A stretch of DNA of 64,000 bases from JALEFZ01 sp038527485 (GTDB lineage: Bacteria > Bacteroidota > Bacteroidia > J057). The position numbers and the translations under genes are program-made. Position 1 is the stretch's first letter, and every line of letters begins with the position of its first letter. The notes beneath the pieces are model-generated. The model made no database searches and was not told where the DNA came from. It saw nothing but the letters and a program-made list of their open reading frames with translations. The DNA lies in NCBI GenBank assembly GCA_038527485.1, contig JBCBFT010000026.1, positions 1 through 64,000 on the forward strand, written 5' to 3'. Shown here one piece after another: positions 26,246 to 34,651 of this stretch.

Positions 26246-26959
26246 ATGCTGCAAAGAAAGTTTGATTCGGTTGTAAAAAGTCATTTTCCCAACGCCAAGG
26301 ATGCCAAAGACACATCGATCCATTTCCTAGGGAAAATGCAACTTGAACATGAGATTGACATTTCCAAAGTACTGATGGCCACATCTGTATGCTCTGATGA
26401 TATCAATGTTCCCTCTACCACATTCTTCAATGTACTATTTGGTCCTTTCATTATGGGCGGCTTAGGAGGTATTCCTTTCTCAGGTCAGACAGGAATGACG
26501 GCCTTTGCACACCACATACCCGACGAAGGAAGCGCCTTCATTTTCTATGGTCCACACATCGGGATCACGCTGGATGGGGAGCTAGGCAAAATGTACAGGC
26601 CCCGCCAAGAGGATACAGGTAATTCTTGTGGCGCGCTGATGTTGGCTTTGAGCCGCTTACAGGATGGTAACTATCGCCCTGTCCTAAATGAAGATGATTA
26701 TCAGCAAATGAAGTTGGAAGAAAGCCTCTTGCCTTACAGAGACGAAATCGTGAATAGCGATAACCCTCAAAAAGCGATTACCGAGGCTACCTTTAAAATC
26801 ATCGACAAGAAAATTCATGAATATATCAGAACGTGTAAGGATGAATTCCACGGTGATCGCGTGACACTGTTGGGAGGGATCATCATCAACACTGACTACG
26901 GACTAGATGACTACTTCGACACACGAAACTTTGAAGTAATCGACCTCAAAAGTCTATAG
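26246..26959 (+). CDS. LCIB-type (theta) carbonic anhydrase candidate
   Basis: 237 residues, cytosolic. Blocks ATSVCSDDINVP (Cys 49, Asp 51), FGPFIMGGLGGIPFSGQTGM (about 65-84), FAHHIPDEG (His 89/90), FYGPHIGIT and DTGNSCGALMLAL (Cys 128) match the LCIB family, first known from algal CO2-concentrating mechanisms and shown to be beta-type zinc carbonic anhydrases in some members. The Cys-His-Cys set can be the zinc ligands; I cannot locate the Arg that pairs with Asp in active members, so activity is uncertain. Single-gene unit. Confidence 0.75.
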   Translation: MLQRKFDSVVKSHFPNAKDAKDTSIHFLGKMQLEHEIDISKVLMATSVCSDDINVPSTTFFNVLFGPFIMGGLGGIPFSGQTGMTAFAHHIPDEGSAFIFYGPHIGITLDGELGKMYRPRQEDTGNSCGALMLALSRLQDGNYRPVLNEDDYQQMKLEESLLPYRDEIVNSDNPQKAITEATFKIIDKKIHEYIRTCKDEFHGDRVTLLGGIIINTDYGLDDYFDTRNFEVIDLKSL

Positions 26960-27293
26960 GAGCCACCTTATGTCTCCAAGATGCTGCCTTCTGTAGCATA
27001 GACCTATTATCTGTGAACATCCTAATATTCTGCGGCAAATTGTGCACACTCACTGCAGCTTTAGATAGGGTTTCACAGATTTTCTTTTTAGCTAACATTT
27101 GTCCAAAAAGACTGACTTGGATTTGGACATCTGCCCGTGACATCATCATATCCCGTCTGCTGGGTCATGATGCCTTGCCACACCGTAATAAGTATACAAG
27201 AATCCGTAATTCGCATAAAAACAGCGGAAAGTTAATCTGTAGTTTTGACCTCATCACTTGACGGTAAGTGAGCGTATCTATCAGATTCATGCT
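26960..27293. other. Intergenic stretch
   Basis: About 330 bp with two short overlapping frames on opposite strands (26946-27149 minus, 27013-27261 plus) that show no motif or signal peptide. Nothing else recognised. Confidence 0.45.
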
Positions 27294-27917
27294 ATGCATA
27301 CGGACAAAAGAATAGCCTTATTCAGCCTTTTATTCCTAGGTTTGAGCCTTGCTACATTCAGCCAAGAAAAAGCCATGAAGCCCTACTTCTCTGGAGGTAT
27401 CAGTCCCATCGCACCTCTTAGTGAGGGTTGGGACTTCAGTGCTTCACGACATTATCGCAAGTTCTCCCTCACCCTTATTTTTCGTGGTGGTTTTCGCTCT
27501 GAAGGTGGAGGCATACTCGATCAGATGTTTGAAACATATGAAACGGTCAGACTGGACATCAACCATACGCTGGCCTTCAACCCTCGCTACCACTTTTTCC
27601 ACAAAAAAGGGGTAAATTACGGACCTTACATAGGAGGATTATTGGCTTATGAGACCTGGACGATCCAGTCAAGAGCTACAACAACGCTTGGACAAGAAGA
27701 GGAGAAAGGCAATCCCTACGCAGGTTTCAATGTAGGATACATATGGTATCCAAATTTGAAGAGAAAAGAGAATCCCAGATTTTTTGTGGATGCCTACATG
27801 CATTTTATTTGGAAACTTGACGAAACAGAAAGCCAGGTCGTAGGAGATCAAAACTATCAGATTCGTACTTTTGCCATTACACGCCTTCCTACGATTCACT
27901 TGGGTTACAGATTTTAG
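27294..27917 (+). CDS. Outer-membrane beta-barrel protein
   Basis: About 207 residues from ATG 27294 (MHTDKRIALFSLLFLGLSLATFSQ, signal peptide; the ATG at 27258 adds a non-signal extension). Amphipathic strands with aromatic girdles (FNPRYHFFHKKGVNYGPYIG, FNVGYIWYPNL, FFVDAYMHFIWKL) and a C-terminal RLPTIHLGYRF ending in Phe, as in barrel proteins inserted by BAM. No specific family. It lies just upstream of an AraC regulator on the same strand. Confidence 0.72.
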   Translation: MHTDKRIALFSLLFLGLSLATFSQEKAMKPYFSGGISPIAPLSEGWDFSASRHYRKFSLTLIFRGGFRSEGGGILDQMFETYETVRLDINHTLAFNPRYHFFHKKGVNYGPYIGGLLAYETWTIQSRATTTLGQEEEKGNPYAGFNVGYIWYPNLKRKENPRFFVDAYMHFIWKLDETESQVVGDQNYQIRTFAITRLPTIHLGYRF

Positions 27918-27975
27918 CTTGCACAAGCGAGCCCACACACCAATTATGATACCTTCTCATCAGGGGATGCATTCA

Positions 27976-28893
27976 ATGAATGAAAAAGTCCATATTCAAT
28001 CGGTCGCACAACTTCATGCTTTCTTACAGCTTGAGCCTCCCCGTCATCCCTTTATTTCCATCATACGCATCCCAAGCACAGAGACAACGGTTGACCTTAG
28101 TTATACAAGCTTCCTATTCGATATCTTCCAGATCTCCTTTTATACCGATAGTAAAAACCTAGTCAAGTATGGAAGCAAAACTTATGCGCTCCCAGCAGGA
28201 ACGATCGTCTGTTCTCGACCAGGGCAAGTATTCTCTTTTGTCGGTGAGCAAAATGTGGACGAAGCAGAGCAAGGCTGGACCCTCGCTTTTCATCCTGACT
28301 TAATCGGAGGCACTCCCTTGGCCTCTCACATCGATGCCTACACTTTTTTCTCTTACACCATTCAAGCGTCTCTGCAACTTTCCCAAGAAGAGTTGAAACC
28401 CCTAGAAAGCGTACTCGATAATCTCGAAAGAGAACTGACGCTACCCACGGATGAATACAGCCGCAAATTGATCGTTTCCAATCTGGAACTCTTACTAGAT
28501 TATTGCCTACGATTCTACAGTCGGCAACTAGATACGCGCCCCCAGGACCCTAGGGATATCGTTTCAAATTTTGAGCAATGTCTGACGGCCTATTTTCAGC
28601 TCCAAAGACAGTCTGCCACTGGTCTGCCATCTGTCAAATTCTTTGCTCGCAAGATGAATATGTCTCCTAATTATCTGAGTGAACTGCTGAAAAAAGAAAC
28701 AGGGAGAGGAGTACAGGAACACATTCACTACAAAGTGATCGAACTGGCCAAAGCAAAGCTATTACGTTCCAATATTCCTGTGAGCCAAGTAGCTTACGAG
28801 TTGGGATTTGAGTACCCACAGTATTTCAGCAAACTATTTAAAACCAAGACAGGATGGACACCCCGAGAGTTTAGAAAAAAGTCGTCATCATAG
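27976..28893 (+). CDS. AraC-family transcriptional regulator
   Basis: About 305 residues from MNEKVHIQSVAQLHAFLQ (ATG 27976; 27946 possible). N-terminal cupin-like region (YGSKTYALPAGTIVCSRPGQ; FSFVGEQ) and a C-terminal double HTH: KFFARKMNMSPNYLSELLKK and IPVSQVAYELGFEYPQYFSKLF, then TGWTPREFR. Such Bacteroidota AraC proteins commonly control neighbouring efflux, hydrolase or metabolic genes. The target is not evident; the adjacent barrel gene is a candidate. Confidence 0.9.
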   Translation: MNEKVHIQSVAQLHAFLQLEPPRHPFISIIRIPSTETTVDLSYTSFLFDIFQISFYTDSKNLVKYGSKTYALPAGTIVCSRPGQVFSFVGEQNVDEAEQGWTLAFHPDLIGGTPLASHIDAYTFFSYTIQASLQLSQEELKPLESVLDNLERELTLPTDEYSRKLIVSNLELLLDYCLRFYSRQLDTRPQDPRDIVSNFEQCLTAYFQLQRQSATGLPSVKFFARKMNMSPNYLSELLKKETGRGVQEHIHYKVIELAKAKLLRSNIPVSQVAYELGFEYPQYFSKLFKTKTGWTPREFRKKSSS

Positions 28894-29045
28894 TCAAGTA
28901 CTCTGAATTACCCCCATCGGTAGAACCAATTGGAAGATAAGTATACCCCAACTCCCTGAATCTCTGTGCGTCATGTAGGTAATAATTGTTCATTGATTTT
29001 AATATCCAAAATTTCTACATTATGGAAATACATTAAGGTTTTCAT

Positions 29046-29558
29046 ATGAAACATCTTCTTTTTGCACTTCTCATGATCACAGGTCTCCAAGCATGGAGTC
29101 AGAACCCCGCATGGTCTAATAAGTCGCGGGTCCTCCCAGATGTCTTGAGGAAAGTACCCGAAGCCCTCTTCATCCGACACAATCCCAATCCCAACTACCC
29201 AGAGGAGACCGTCCCCGAAGATAAGTCCGAGTTCACCTATGTTTGGAGACACGCCACAAGTGTGACATCTCCCGATCTGACACTCACTGTGAAATTCGCG
29301 GGCTCGTATATCTGGTACAATGAAGATGGCTGGAAGAAGAATGTGTTTTACAACAAACGGCAGTTTGCCAAAAAATTTAATTGTCCCAAAGGTATCCTCG
29401 TAGAAGGCGTCACCTATACATTTGAGAAAAACTATCGCTGGGGAAACCAACCCTACGGAGGCGATGCCTTATGGTATGTCATCGCGGAAGACGAAGAAGG
29501 CAATATTTACAAAGGTATGTCCATACTAGAAACAGAATCCGAAATCCAAACAAAATGA
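29046..29558 (+). CDS. Secreted hypothetical protein
   Basis: 170 residues with signal peptide MKHLLFALLMITGLQAWSQ. The mature part is strand-rich with many aromatic residues (FTYVWRHATSV, FAGSYIWYNEDGW, YRWGNQPYGGDALWYVIA) and has no family I know. It overlaps the YceI gene by ATGA (29555-29558), so the two are coupled and probably act in the same process in the periplasm. Confidence 0.7.
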   Translation: MKHLLFALLMITGLQAWSQNPAWSNKSRVLPDVLRKVPEALFIRHNPNPNYPEETVPEDKSEFTYVWRHATSVTSPDLTLTVKFAGSYIWYNEDGWKKNVFYNKRQFAKKFNCPKGILVEGVTYTFEKNYRWGNQPYGGDALWYVIAEDEEGNIYKGMSILETESEIQTK

Positions 29559-30121
29559 AATTATCCACCACTTTTCTCCTAATTTTTTTCCTCACGCTCT
29601 CATACAACCAGCTACACAGCCAAGCTTATACCCTAGACAAAGATAAATCTGGACAAATCAGTTGGACTGGATATGGCGAAGTAGGAGGATATGCGCAAAC
29701 AGGTACGCTCGATGTAGAGGCCGCTAGCCTGGATTGGGATGTAGAACAGAAACTCTCAGGAGAGATCACAATCGACATGAAAAGCCTCTATCACGAGGAC
29801 AAAGAACTCATGAAGCATTTAAAGAATAAAGATTTCTTTGATGTAAAAAAGTATCCTACAGCGATCTTCCGATTTGCCCAAAATAACGATAAGAAAGTCG
29901 CAGGGGAGCTGACCATCAAAGGTGTAACGGGAACATTGGCCTTTAGCCCAGAGATCACGATAAAAGATGCGCGCGTCATCGTTAAGGGAAAGGTTGAAGT
30001 GGATCGAACTTACTACGGAATCAAATATAACTCGTCCAGCTACTTCCAAGATCTAGGCAGTTATGCGATAAAAAATATCTTCGATATCTCCTTTGAATTG
30101 GAGTATGTGTTGGATGAATAA
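29555..30121 (+). CDS. YceI-like periplasmic protein
   Basis: 188 residues from ATG 29555, with a signal peptide ending near LHS. Motifs of the YceI lipocalin-like family: ISWTGYGEVGGYAQTGTL, ITIDMKSLYHEDKELMKHLK, KDFFDVKKYPTAIFRF, GELTIKGVTGTLAF and a C-terminal IKNIFDISFELEY. The family binds isoprenoid-type or other amphiphilic molecules in a hydrophobic tunnel. The start is fixed by the 4-bp overlap with the upstream gene. Confidence 0.88.
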   Translation: MKLSTTFLLIFFLTLSYNQLHSQAYTLDKDKSGQISWTGYGEVGGYAQTGTLDVEAASLDWDVEQKLSGEITIDMKSLYHEDKELMKHLKNKDFFDVKKYPTAIFRFAQNNDKKVAGELTIKGVTGTLAFSPEITIKDARVIVKGKVEVDRTYYGIKYNSSSYFQDLGSYAIKNIFDISFELEYVLDE

Positions 30122-30273
30122 GCTGAGCGGTGGAAGCACCTTATGTAGCGGTAAAAGGTATTGAAAAAGTAGATATTTCACTCTAAATAGAGTTACTTGG
30201 GATTACATCCTAGAAAGCCTCTACAGGGCGAGCGGTGATCATCATAGTTGTATAAAGCACAAAATGAAAGACA

Positions 30274-30786
30274 ATGGGTTTACATCAATACCACATGACA
30301 GAAGAAATCGATCCGCTAACAGGACTATTTTTTCTATCCTTACACAAGAAAAAAAGTAAAGGAATGATGAGCAAAGAGGAAGAGTGGGACTACTCCCATT
30401 CTTATAACATGGCCATCTACGATCCTAAGACAGACCAGACGCGGTACTTATTTGACAAGCCCAGTGAAGACGACGCGATCACACATCTTCTCTATGAGAC
30501 AGGATATAACGAAGCAAGTGGAAAGGTCGTTTTTAATCGCTCAAGCTCTAGAATCGTAAATACCCAATTCGCCCAGCGAGAGCCGAGCAGTAAAATCTTG
30601 GTGTGCCAACGTATAAAGGCACAAAATACTATCAAAATATGGCTTTTCGATAAAAACACAGCCTCTAGCCGACTGATTGCAGCGCTCGATGATACTTCGA
30701 GTTGGGTATTAGACGTCAAAAATCAGAAAGTCATTGTGTATAAAAGAGAACTCAAAGGGATAGACTTCAAGGCCTTTGACTTCTAG
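30274..30786 (+). CDS. Hypothetical protein, possibly 5'-truncated
   Basis: 170 residues without signal peptide or membrane segment. It begins abruptly (MTEEIDPLTGLFFLSL after a short lead) in what looks like the middle of a strand-rich repeat domain: YNMAIYDPKTDQTRYLFD, ILVCQRIKAQNTIKIWLFDK, SWVLDVKNQKVIVYK. This resembles beta-propeller-like Bacteroidota proteins. An in-frame stop lies 7 bp upstream of the ATG, so any missing N-terminus is not encoded directly before it. Just downstream is a serine-hydrolase remnant, in keeping with gene decay here. Confidence 0.55.
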   Translation: MGLHQYHMTEEIDPLTGLFFLSLHKKKSKGMMSKEEEWDYSHSYNMAIYDPKTDQTRYLFDKPSEDDAITHLLYETGYNEASGKVVFNRSSSRIVNTQFAQREPSSKILVCQRIKAQNTIKIWLFDKNTASSRLIAALDDTSSWVLDVKNQKVIVYKRELKGIDFKAFDF

Positions 30787-30798
30787 CAGATGCCTTAA

Positions 30799-31041
30799 AA
30801 AAGAAAAGCTTGTAGTGTAGACACCTATGTTTTCCCAGAGCAAGGAGAAGCCATCGTCTCTATCAAGGAAAATGGATTGGAGATAACAGGAGAGTTTGCC
30901 ATTGAACCTATCATGCTGCTCCCTGAGAATGACAGTACCTATTTCAATCGAGGGACGGGGACGTACTACACATTTGTCTTAGAGAAGGGAGCAGTCACAG
31001 GCCTTCAATTCTGGCGATTCACAGGGGAGAAAACCGAGTAA
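30799..31041 (+). pseudogene. C-terminal remnant, serine-hydrolase (DUF3471-like) tail
   Basis: A frame open from 30799 to the TAA at 31039 lacks a start codon but reads as coding: DTYVFPEQGEAIVSI, GLEITGEFAIEPIMLLPEND, STYFNRGTGTYYTFVLEKG and AVTGLQFWRFTGEKTE. The 'LxPxxxSTYFNR ... F ... GxVTGLxF' pattern is that of the DUF3471-type tail of beta-lactamase-like serine hydrolases. The catalytic part is absent. Not previously open as a full gene in any frame. Confidence 0.6.
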
Positions 31042-31088
31042 GCAAAATATCGCTCTTCACTTAGCAAGTAAGAACGCTAAGAAAAGAA

Positions 31089-31118
31089 GCCCTGCGTAGT
31101 TGAATGACTGCGTAGGGC
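31089..31118 (+). terminator. Hairpin/terminator with CTGCGTAG arms
   Basis: GCCCTGCGTAG (31089-31099) pairs with CTGCGTAGGGC (31108-31118) through 11 bp including two G-T wobbles, followed by ATTGTATTTTAT. The arms reuse the CTGCGTAG word found in the hairpin at 9423. Confidence 0.6.
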
Positions 31119-31218
31119 ATTGTATTTTATCTCATACGACCATCGCCATAGTATAAGCATCCTCGACTATGTAATCTTATTGAGAAGGGGTAATAGACAA
31201 TCTTAACTGATAAAAGCT

Positions 31219-31248
31219 TATATTTGATAGTATCAAATGATAGTATCA
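31219..31248 (+). promoter_or_regulatory. -7 box and double TGATAGTATCA operator upstream of fic
   Basis: TATATTTG (31219-31226) fits the Bacteroidota -7 element. It overlaps two perfect TGATAGTATCA palindromes (31225-31235 and 31238-31248, 13 bp apart) that end at the base before the likely fic start (31249). No matching TTG -33 box is found at 19 bp. The layout suggests strong self-repression. Confidence 0.6.
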
Positions 31249-32211
31249 ATGTATCAACCACCTTATACAGTTACTCAAACAATCCTTAAACAGATTACTG
31301 CGATATCATCAAAATTGGGTGAGATAAACGCTGCTCATTTAAACAGACCCTCTCCTGAACTAAGAAAAAAAAATCGGATCAGGACGATCCAATCTTCATT
31401 AGCAATAGAAGGAAATACACTAAACGAAGAACAGATTACTGCTTTATTTGAGAATAAAAGAGTCATAGGTCCAGAACGAGACATCAAGGAAGTGCAAAAT
31501 GCTATATCGGTATACAGCCGACTCACCGAGTTTACCCCTGTTGAATATAAATCTTTCCTAAAAGCACATAAAATATTGATGGATGGCTTAATCGATTCTG
31601 CTGGAAAATATCGAGCTGAAACTGTCGGAATTGTCAAAGGGGATGTGGTCACACATTTAGCTCCTCCTGCGATTCGAGTTTATCCCTTAATGCTTGATTT
31701 ATTTTCTTATTTGAAAGAATCAGAAGATCTTATATTGATCAAAAGCTGTGTTTTTCACTACGAAATGGAATTCATTCACCCATTTATGGATGGAAACGGG
31801 AGAATGGGTAGGTTATGGCAGACATTGATTCTTATTCAAGAATACCCCGTATTTGAATTTCTCCCGCTTGAGACTGTGATAAAAGACCGCCAAGAAGCAT
31901 ATTATGAATCGTTATCTGCAAGCGATAAGGCGGGAGAATCCAGTCAATTTATAGAGTTTATGCTAGGCATAATTGAGGAGGCATTAGAGGGTGTATTGAA
32001 AAATCAGCAAGTTCATTTAAACAGTGCAGACAGAATCAATCGGTTTCAGTCTATTATTAAAGGTGATGCTTTTAGTAGAAAAGACTATATGCGATTTTTT
32101 AAAGAGATTTCATCTGCTACTGCAAGTAGAGATTTAAAAAAAGCGGTAGAGGCAGGAGTTTTAAGTAAATATGGACATAAGAGGCTGACTACTTATAAGT
32201 TTAAGCAGTAA
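31249..32211 (+). CDS. Fic-domain adenylyltransferase-like protein with winged helix
   Basis: 320 residues from MYQPPYTVTQTILK (ATG 31249; the in-frame ATG at 31237 lies in the operator). Fic_N-type start, inhibitory helix SSLAIEGN ([S/T]xxxE[G/N]) near residue 54, and the Fic motif HPFMDGNGRMGR near 177-188, complete with His, the Asp and both Arg. Expected to AMPylate a protein hydroxyl group when the inhibitory Glu is displaced. The C-terminus (DYMRFFKEISSATASRDLKKAVEAG and LSKYGHKRLTTYKF, about residues 280-320) is a winged helix that could bind the palindromes upstream. Confidence 0.92.
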   Translation: MYQPPYTVTQTILKQITAISSKLGEINAAHLNRPSPELRKKNRIRTIQSSLAIEGNTLNEEQITALFENKRVIGPERDIKEVQNAISVYSRLTEFTPVEYKSFLKAHKILMDGLIDSAGKYRAETVGIVKGDVVTHLAPPAIRVYPLMLDLFSYLKESEDLILIKSCVFHYEMEFIHPFMDGNGRMGRLWQTLILIQEYPVFEFLPLETVIKDRQEAYYESLSASDKAGESSQFIEFMLGIIEEALEGVLKNQQVHLNSADRINRFQSIIKGDAFSRKDYMRFFKEISSATASRDLKKAVEAGVLSKYGHKRLTTYKFKQ

Positions 32212-32271
32212 CAGGCAGGACGTCTTCTTTCTAAAATACAACAATGACATTTCCCCAAATAGAAACATAAA

Positions 32272-32751
32272 ATGGAAATAGTAACAGCAGATCTATGGGA
32301 TGAACACGCACCTGCCCTACGCCTACTGAACCTCGAACTGAAAAGTTACGGCAGACACACATCATTCTACGGAGAAATCGTCACCCTTAAAGTCTTTGAA
32401 GACAACTCATGGGTTAGGAGAATATTGACAGAAAAAGGAGAAGGGAAAGTGCTGATCATCGATGGGGGAGGGTCTAGGAGATGCGCCCTTGTAGGTGACA
32501 ACATCGCTCAACTTGCCATCGAAAATGGTTGGAAAGGTATCATTGTCTACGGTTGTATCAGAGATTCTAAAGTAATCAACGAGATGGATATAGGGATCAA
32601 AGCCATAGGAACCTGTCCTGTGAAAAGCATCAAACGGAATGTAGGAGTAGAAGGAGAATCCCTATGCATAGACGGAACCGATATCGCGCCAGGAACTTAT
32701 GTCTATGCGGATGAAGACGGAGTCTTGCTATCCGCAGAGAATCTTATCTGA
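32272..32751 (+). CDS. rraA: RraA-family protein (RNase E regulator / HMG aldolase fold)
   Basis: 159 residues. It begins TADLWDEHAPALRLLNLEL, and has the core VLIIDGGGSRRCALVGDNIA, WKGIIVYGCIRDSKVINEMD and IDGTDIAPGTYVYADEDGVLL. The GD-N-A and R-D motifs (about 80-103) are the metal/substrate site of class II 4-hydroxy-4-methyl-2-oxoglutarate aldolases and the matching surface of RraA. The length and lack of extensions favour RraA. 60 bp after fic on the same strand. The stop codon is part of a second operator copy. Confidence 0.9.
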   Translation: MEIVTADLWDEHAPALRLLNLELKSYGRHTSFYGEIVTLKVFEDNSWVRRILTEKGEGKVLIIDGGGSRRCALVGDNIAQLAIENGWKGIIVYGCIRDSKVINEMDIGIKAIGTCPVKSIKRNVGVEGESLCIDGTDIAPGTYVYADEDGVLLSAENLI

Positions 32752-32772
32752 TAGTATCAAATGATAGTATCA
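32749..32772 (+). promoter_or_regulatory. Second copy of the double TGATAGTATCA palindrome
   Basis: The 24 bases are identical to 31225-31248: two TGATAGTATCA palindromes separated by AA. The first begins at the TGA stop of rraA. 57 bp downstream starts the VOC lipoprotein gene, which this site could control. Confidence 0.7.
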
Positions 32773-32829
32773 CGCATAGAGCTTACATCCTCCTCTCAAG
32801 AGGACTCACCTTTATAAAACCACTGTCAC

Positions 32830-33369
32830 ATGAAAAATTTTCTTCCTATCCTCATAGGCTTGAGTATCCTGCTCATCAGCTGTGCAGAATCCAACAACTC
32901 CGAGACCCCGTCAGCAGAACTACAGAAGCTGCAGATGGAAAACGACAGCCTCAAACAAATTACCAAGCAATCAAGCAACAAGATCTCCACCTTCTTGACT
33001 TTTCAAAAGGGAGATGCAGAGCAAGCGATAAAATTCTACATTACCCTATTTGATCATTCGGAGGTAGTCCAACTCACCCGCTGGGGAAAAGACGCTCCAG
33101 GGAAAGAGGGAACCATCATGCAAGCCACCTTTATCCTGGATGGGAAGTCGTATATGTGCAGCGACAGTCCACCTGTCCATGAGTGGGACTTCACGCCTGC
33201 TGTTTCCAACTTCGTAACATGTGAGGACGAAGAGGAACTCAAGCGCTTGTTTACCAAGCTATCGGAAAACGGGGAGGTGATGATGCCCTTAGGTAATTAT
33301 GGATTCAGTCAGCAGTTTGGATGGGTGGTGGACCCCTTTGGAATCTCTTGGCAGTTGAACCTACCCTAA
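32830..33369 (+). CDS. Lipoprotein with PhnB/VOC-type domain
   Basis: 179 residues. Lipobox LISC (Cys 18), a coiled-coil-like linker (SAELQKLQMENDSLKQI), and then a complete PhnB-like VOC fold: KISTFLTFQKGDAEQAIKFY, MQATFILDGKSYMCSDS, FVTCEDEEELKRLFTKLSE, FGWVVDPFGISWQLNL. Members of this group are normally cytosolic; export as a lipoprotein is odd. Metal ligands of classical glyoxalases are not evident. Function unknown, maybe binding a small molecule at the membrane. Confidence 0.82.
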   Translation: MKNFLPILIGLSILLISCAESNNSETPSAELQKLQMENDSLKQITKQSSNKISTFLTFQKGDAEQAIKFYITLFDHSEVVQLTRWGKDAPGKEGTIMQATFILDGKSYMCSDSPPVHEWDFTPAVSNFVTCEDEEELKRLFTKLSENGEVMMPLGNYGFSQQFGWVVDPFGISWQLNLP

Positions 33370-33424
33370 GCAACTGTTCCTGCTTTACGTACGACATGGA
33401 TATATCGAACGAAATACATAAGAA

Positions 33425-34552
33425 ATGAAGCATATTCTACTCCTTTTCATCTTAAGCCTTACGATTTCCTTTCAGAAAAGCCATGCACAGGAAAGTCCGC
33501 AACATCAGCGTATCACAAAGGTCATCCAGAAGCAGGGAAAAGCCTTTATCAAAAATGAAAGGATCTCCTCAGTTTCTATTGGGGTAATGAAGGACGGGAA
33601 AACCTACACGAAACATTTTGGAGAGCTAGAAAGAGGAAAAGGGAATGCGCCAAACGATGAATCGAGATACGAGATTGGCTCAGTCACAAAGACCATGACA
33701 GGGTATCTGGTAGCCAAGGCTGTAAAAGAAGGGAGAATCGACCTATCAACAGATGTGCGCTCCTACCTCCCAGGAGATTATCCCAACTTAGTATATCAGG
33801 ATCAGCCCATCACGATCCAGCATCTCGTGACGCATACGGCAGGACTGCCTTTATTTTTACCAGAAGAACTGAATGAGGTATTCAAAAATCTGGATTCCCA
33901 GATTCCTCAGAAGTACCTGAAAATGGAACAGACTTATAGTAAGGAGCAGTTCCTGGAGGATCTGAAGCAAGTGAGCCTGACCACCGTACCTGGGACGCAG
34001 TATGCATATTCTAATGCAGGGGCAGAACTGATGGGATATGTGCTCGAACGTGCCTATGAAAAAGAGCTGGATTCCTTGATTGCGGAAAGTTTCCGCGATG
34101 TACATCAGATGTTTCAGACAGGAATTGTACGTATGGACACACAGAGAAGTGGCTTAGTGCGTGGCTATTGGATGGAGAATAGCCTGCCTTCTCCCAATCA
34201 ACTCAATACATTGTGGGCATCAGGCGGAGGCGCCAGCATGAGCATGTCAGATATGCTTCGGTATATGAAGCTACAATTATCTAGTGAAGATCCCATTGTA
34301 TCCCAATCTCACCAAGTCCTCTTTCGAGGAGAAGGCACACGAAAAGTAGGATATTTTTGGAATGTATGGACCGATAAATACGGGACATCCTACAATCATC
34401 ATGGAGGAAGCATCGGTATGCAAAACTGGTTATTTATCTTCCCCGATCACCAATTAGGCATCTCTATCATGACTAATCAAAGTGGTCCCGCAACCCCTAA
34501 ACTCCTGAGCAAGGCTGCGAAAAAGATCTTGAAGGAGGCCGTGAAAATGTAG
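33425..34552 (+). CDS. Secreted serine hydrolase, class C beta-lactamase fold
   Basis: 375 residues with signal peptide ending near SHAQ. SxxK motif SVTK at 86-89, YSN motif near residue 195 (YAYSNAGAELMG), and the HxG motif in YNHHGGSIGMQNW (about 325). These are the three active-site elements of the beta-lactamase/DD-peptidase/esterase (PF00144) family. Here it is most likely an esterase, peptidase or DD-endopeptidase; resistance cannot be claimed. The C-terminal DUF3471-like tail is absent, in contrast with the remnant at 30.8 kb. Confidence 0.92.
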   Translation: MKHILLLFILSLTISFQKSHAQESPQHQRITKVIQKQGKAFIKNERISSVSIGVMKDGKTYTKHFGELERGKGNAPNDESRYEIGSVTKTMTGYLVAKAVKEGRIDLSTDVRSYLPGDYPNLVYQDQPITIQHLVTHTAGLPLFLPEELNEVFKNLDSQIPQKYLKMEQTYSKEQFLEDLKQVSLTTVPGTQYAYSNAGAELMGYVLERAYEKELDSLIAESFRDVHQMFQTGIVRMDTQRSGLVRGYWMENSLPSPNQLNTLWASGGGASMSMSDMLRYMKLQLSSEDPIVSQSHQVLFRGEGTRKVGYFWNVWTDKYGTSYNHHGGSIGMQNWLFIFPDHQLGISIMTNQSGPATPKLLSKAAKKILKEAVKM

Positions 34553-34651
34553 AAGATCATCTACTCATGGGAAATAGATGAAAAATGAGAAGCGTTGATA
34601 ACAGAAACGCCTGAGAAGTTTCAAACATGGTTTCAATAACAGCCTAAAGTA

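Noticed and set aside
26946..27261. Short frames on both strands between the carbonic anhydrase and the barrel gene
   Set aside because: Mutually exclusive, motif-free; no evidence for either.
28971..29450. 159-codon minus-strand frame
   Set aside because: Antisense to the secreted protein at 29046, which has a signal peptide and is coupled to the YceI gene.
31237..31248. Upstream in-frame ATG for fic
   Set aside because: It lies within the TGATAGTATCA operator and adds only four residues; ATG at 31249 is preferred.
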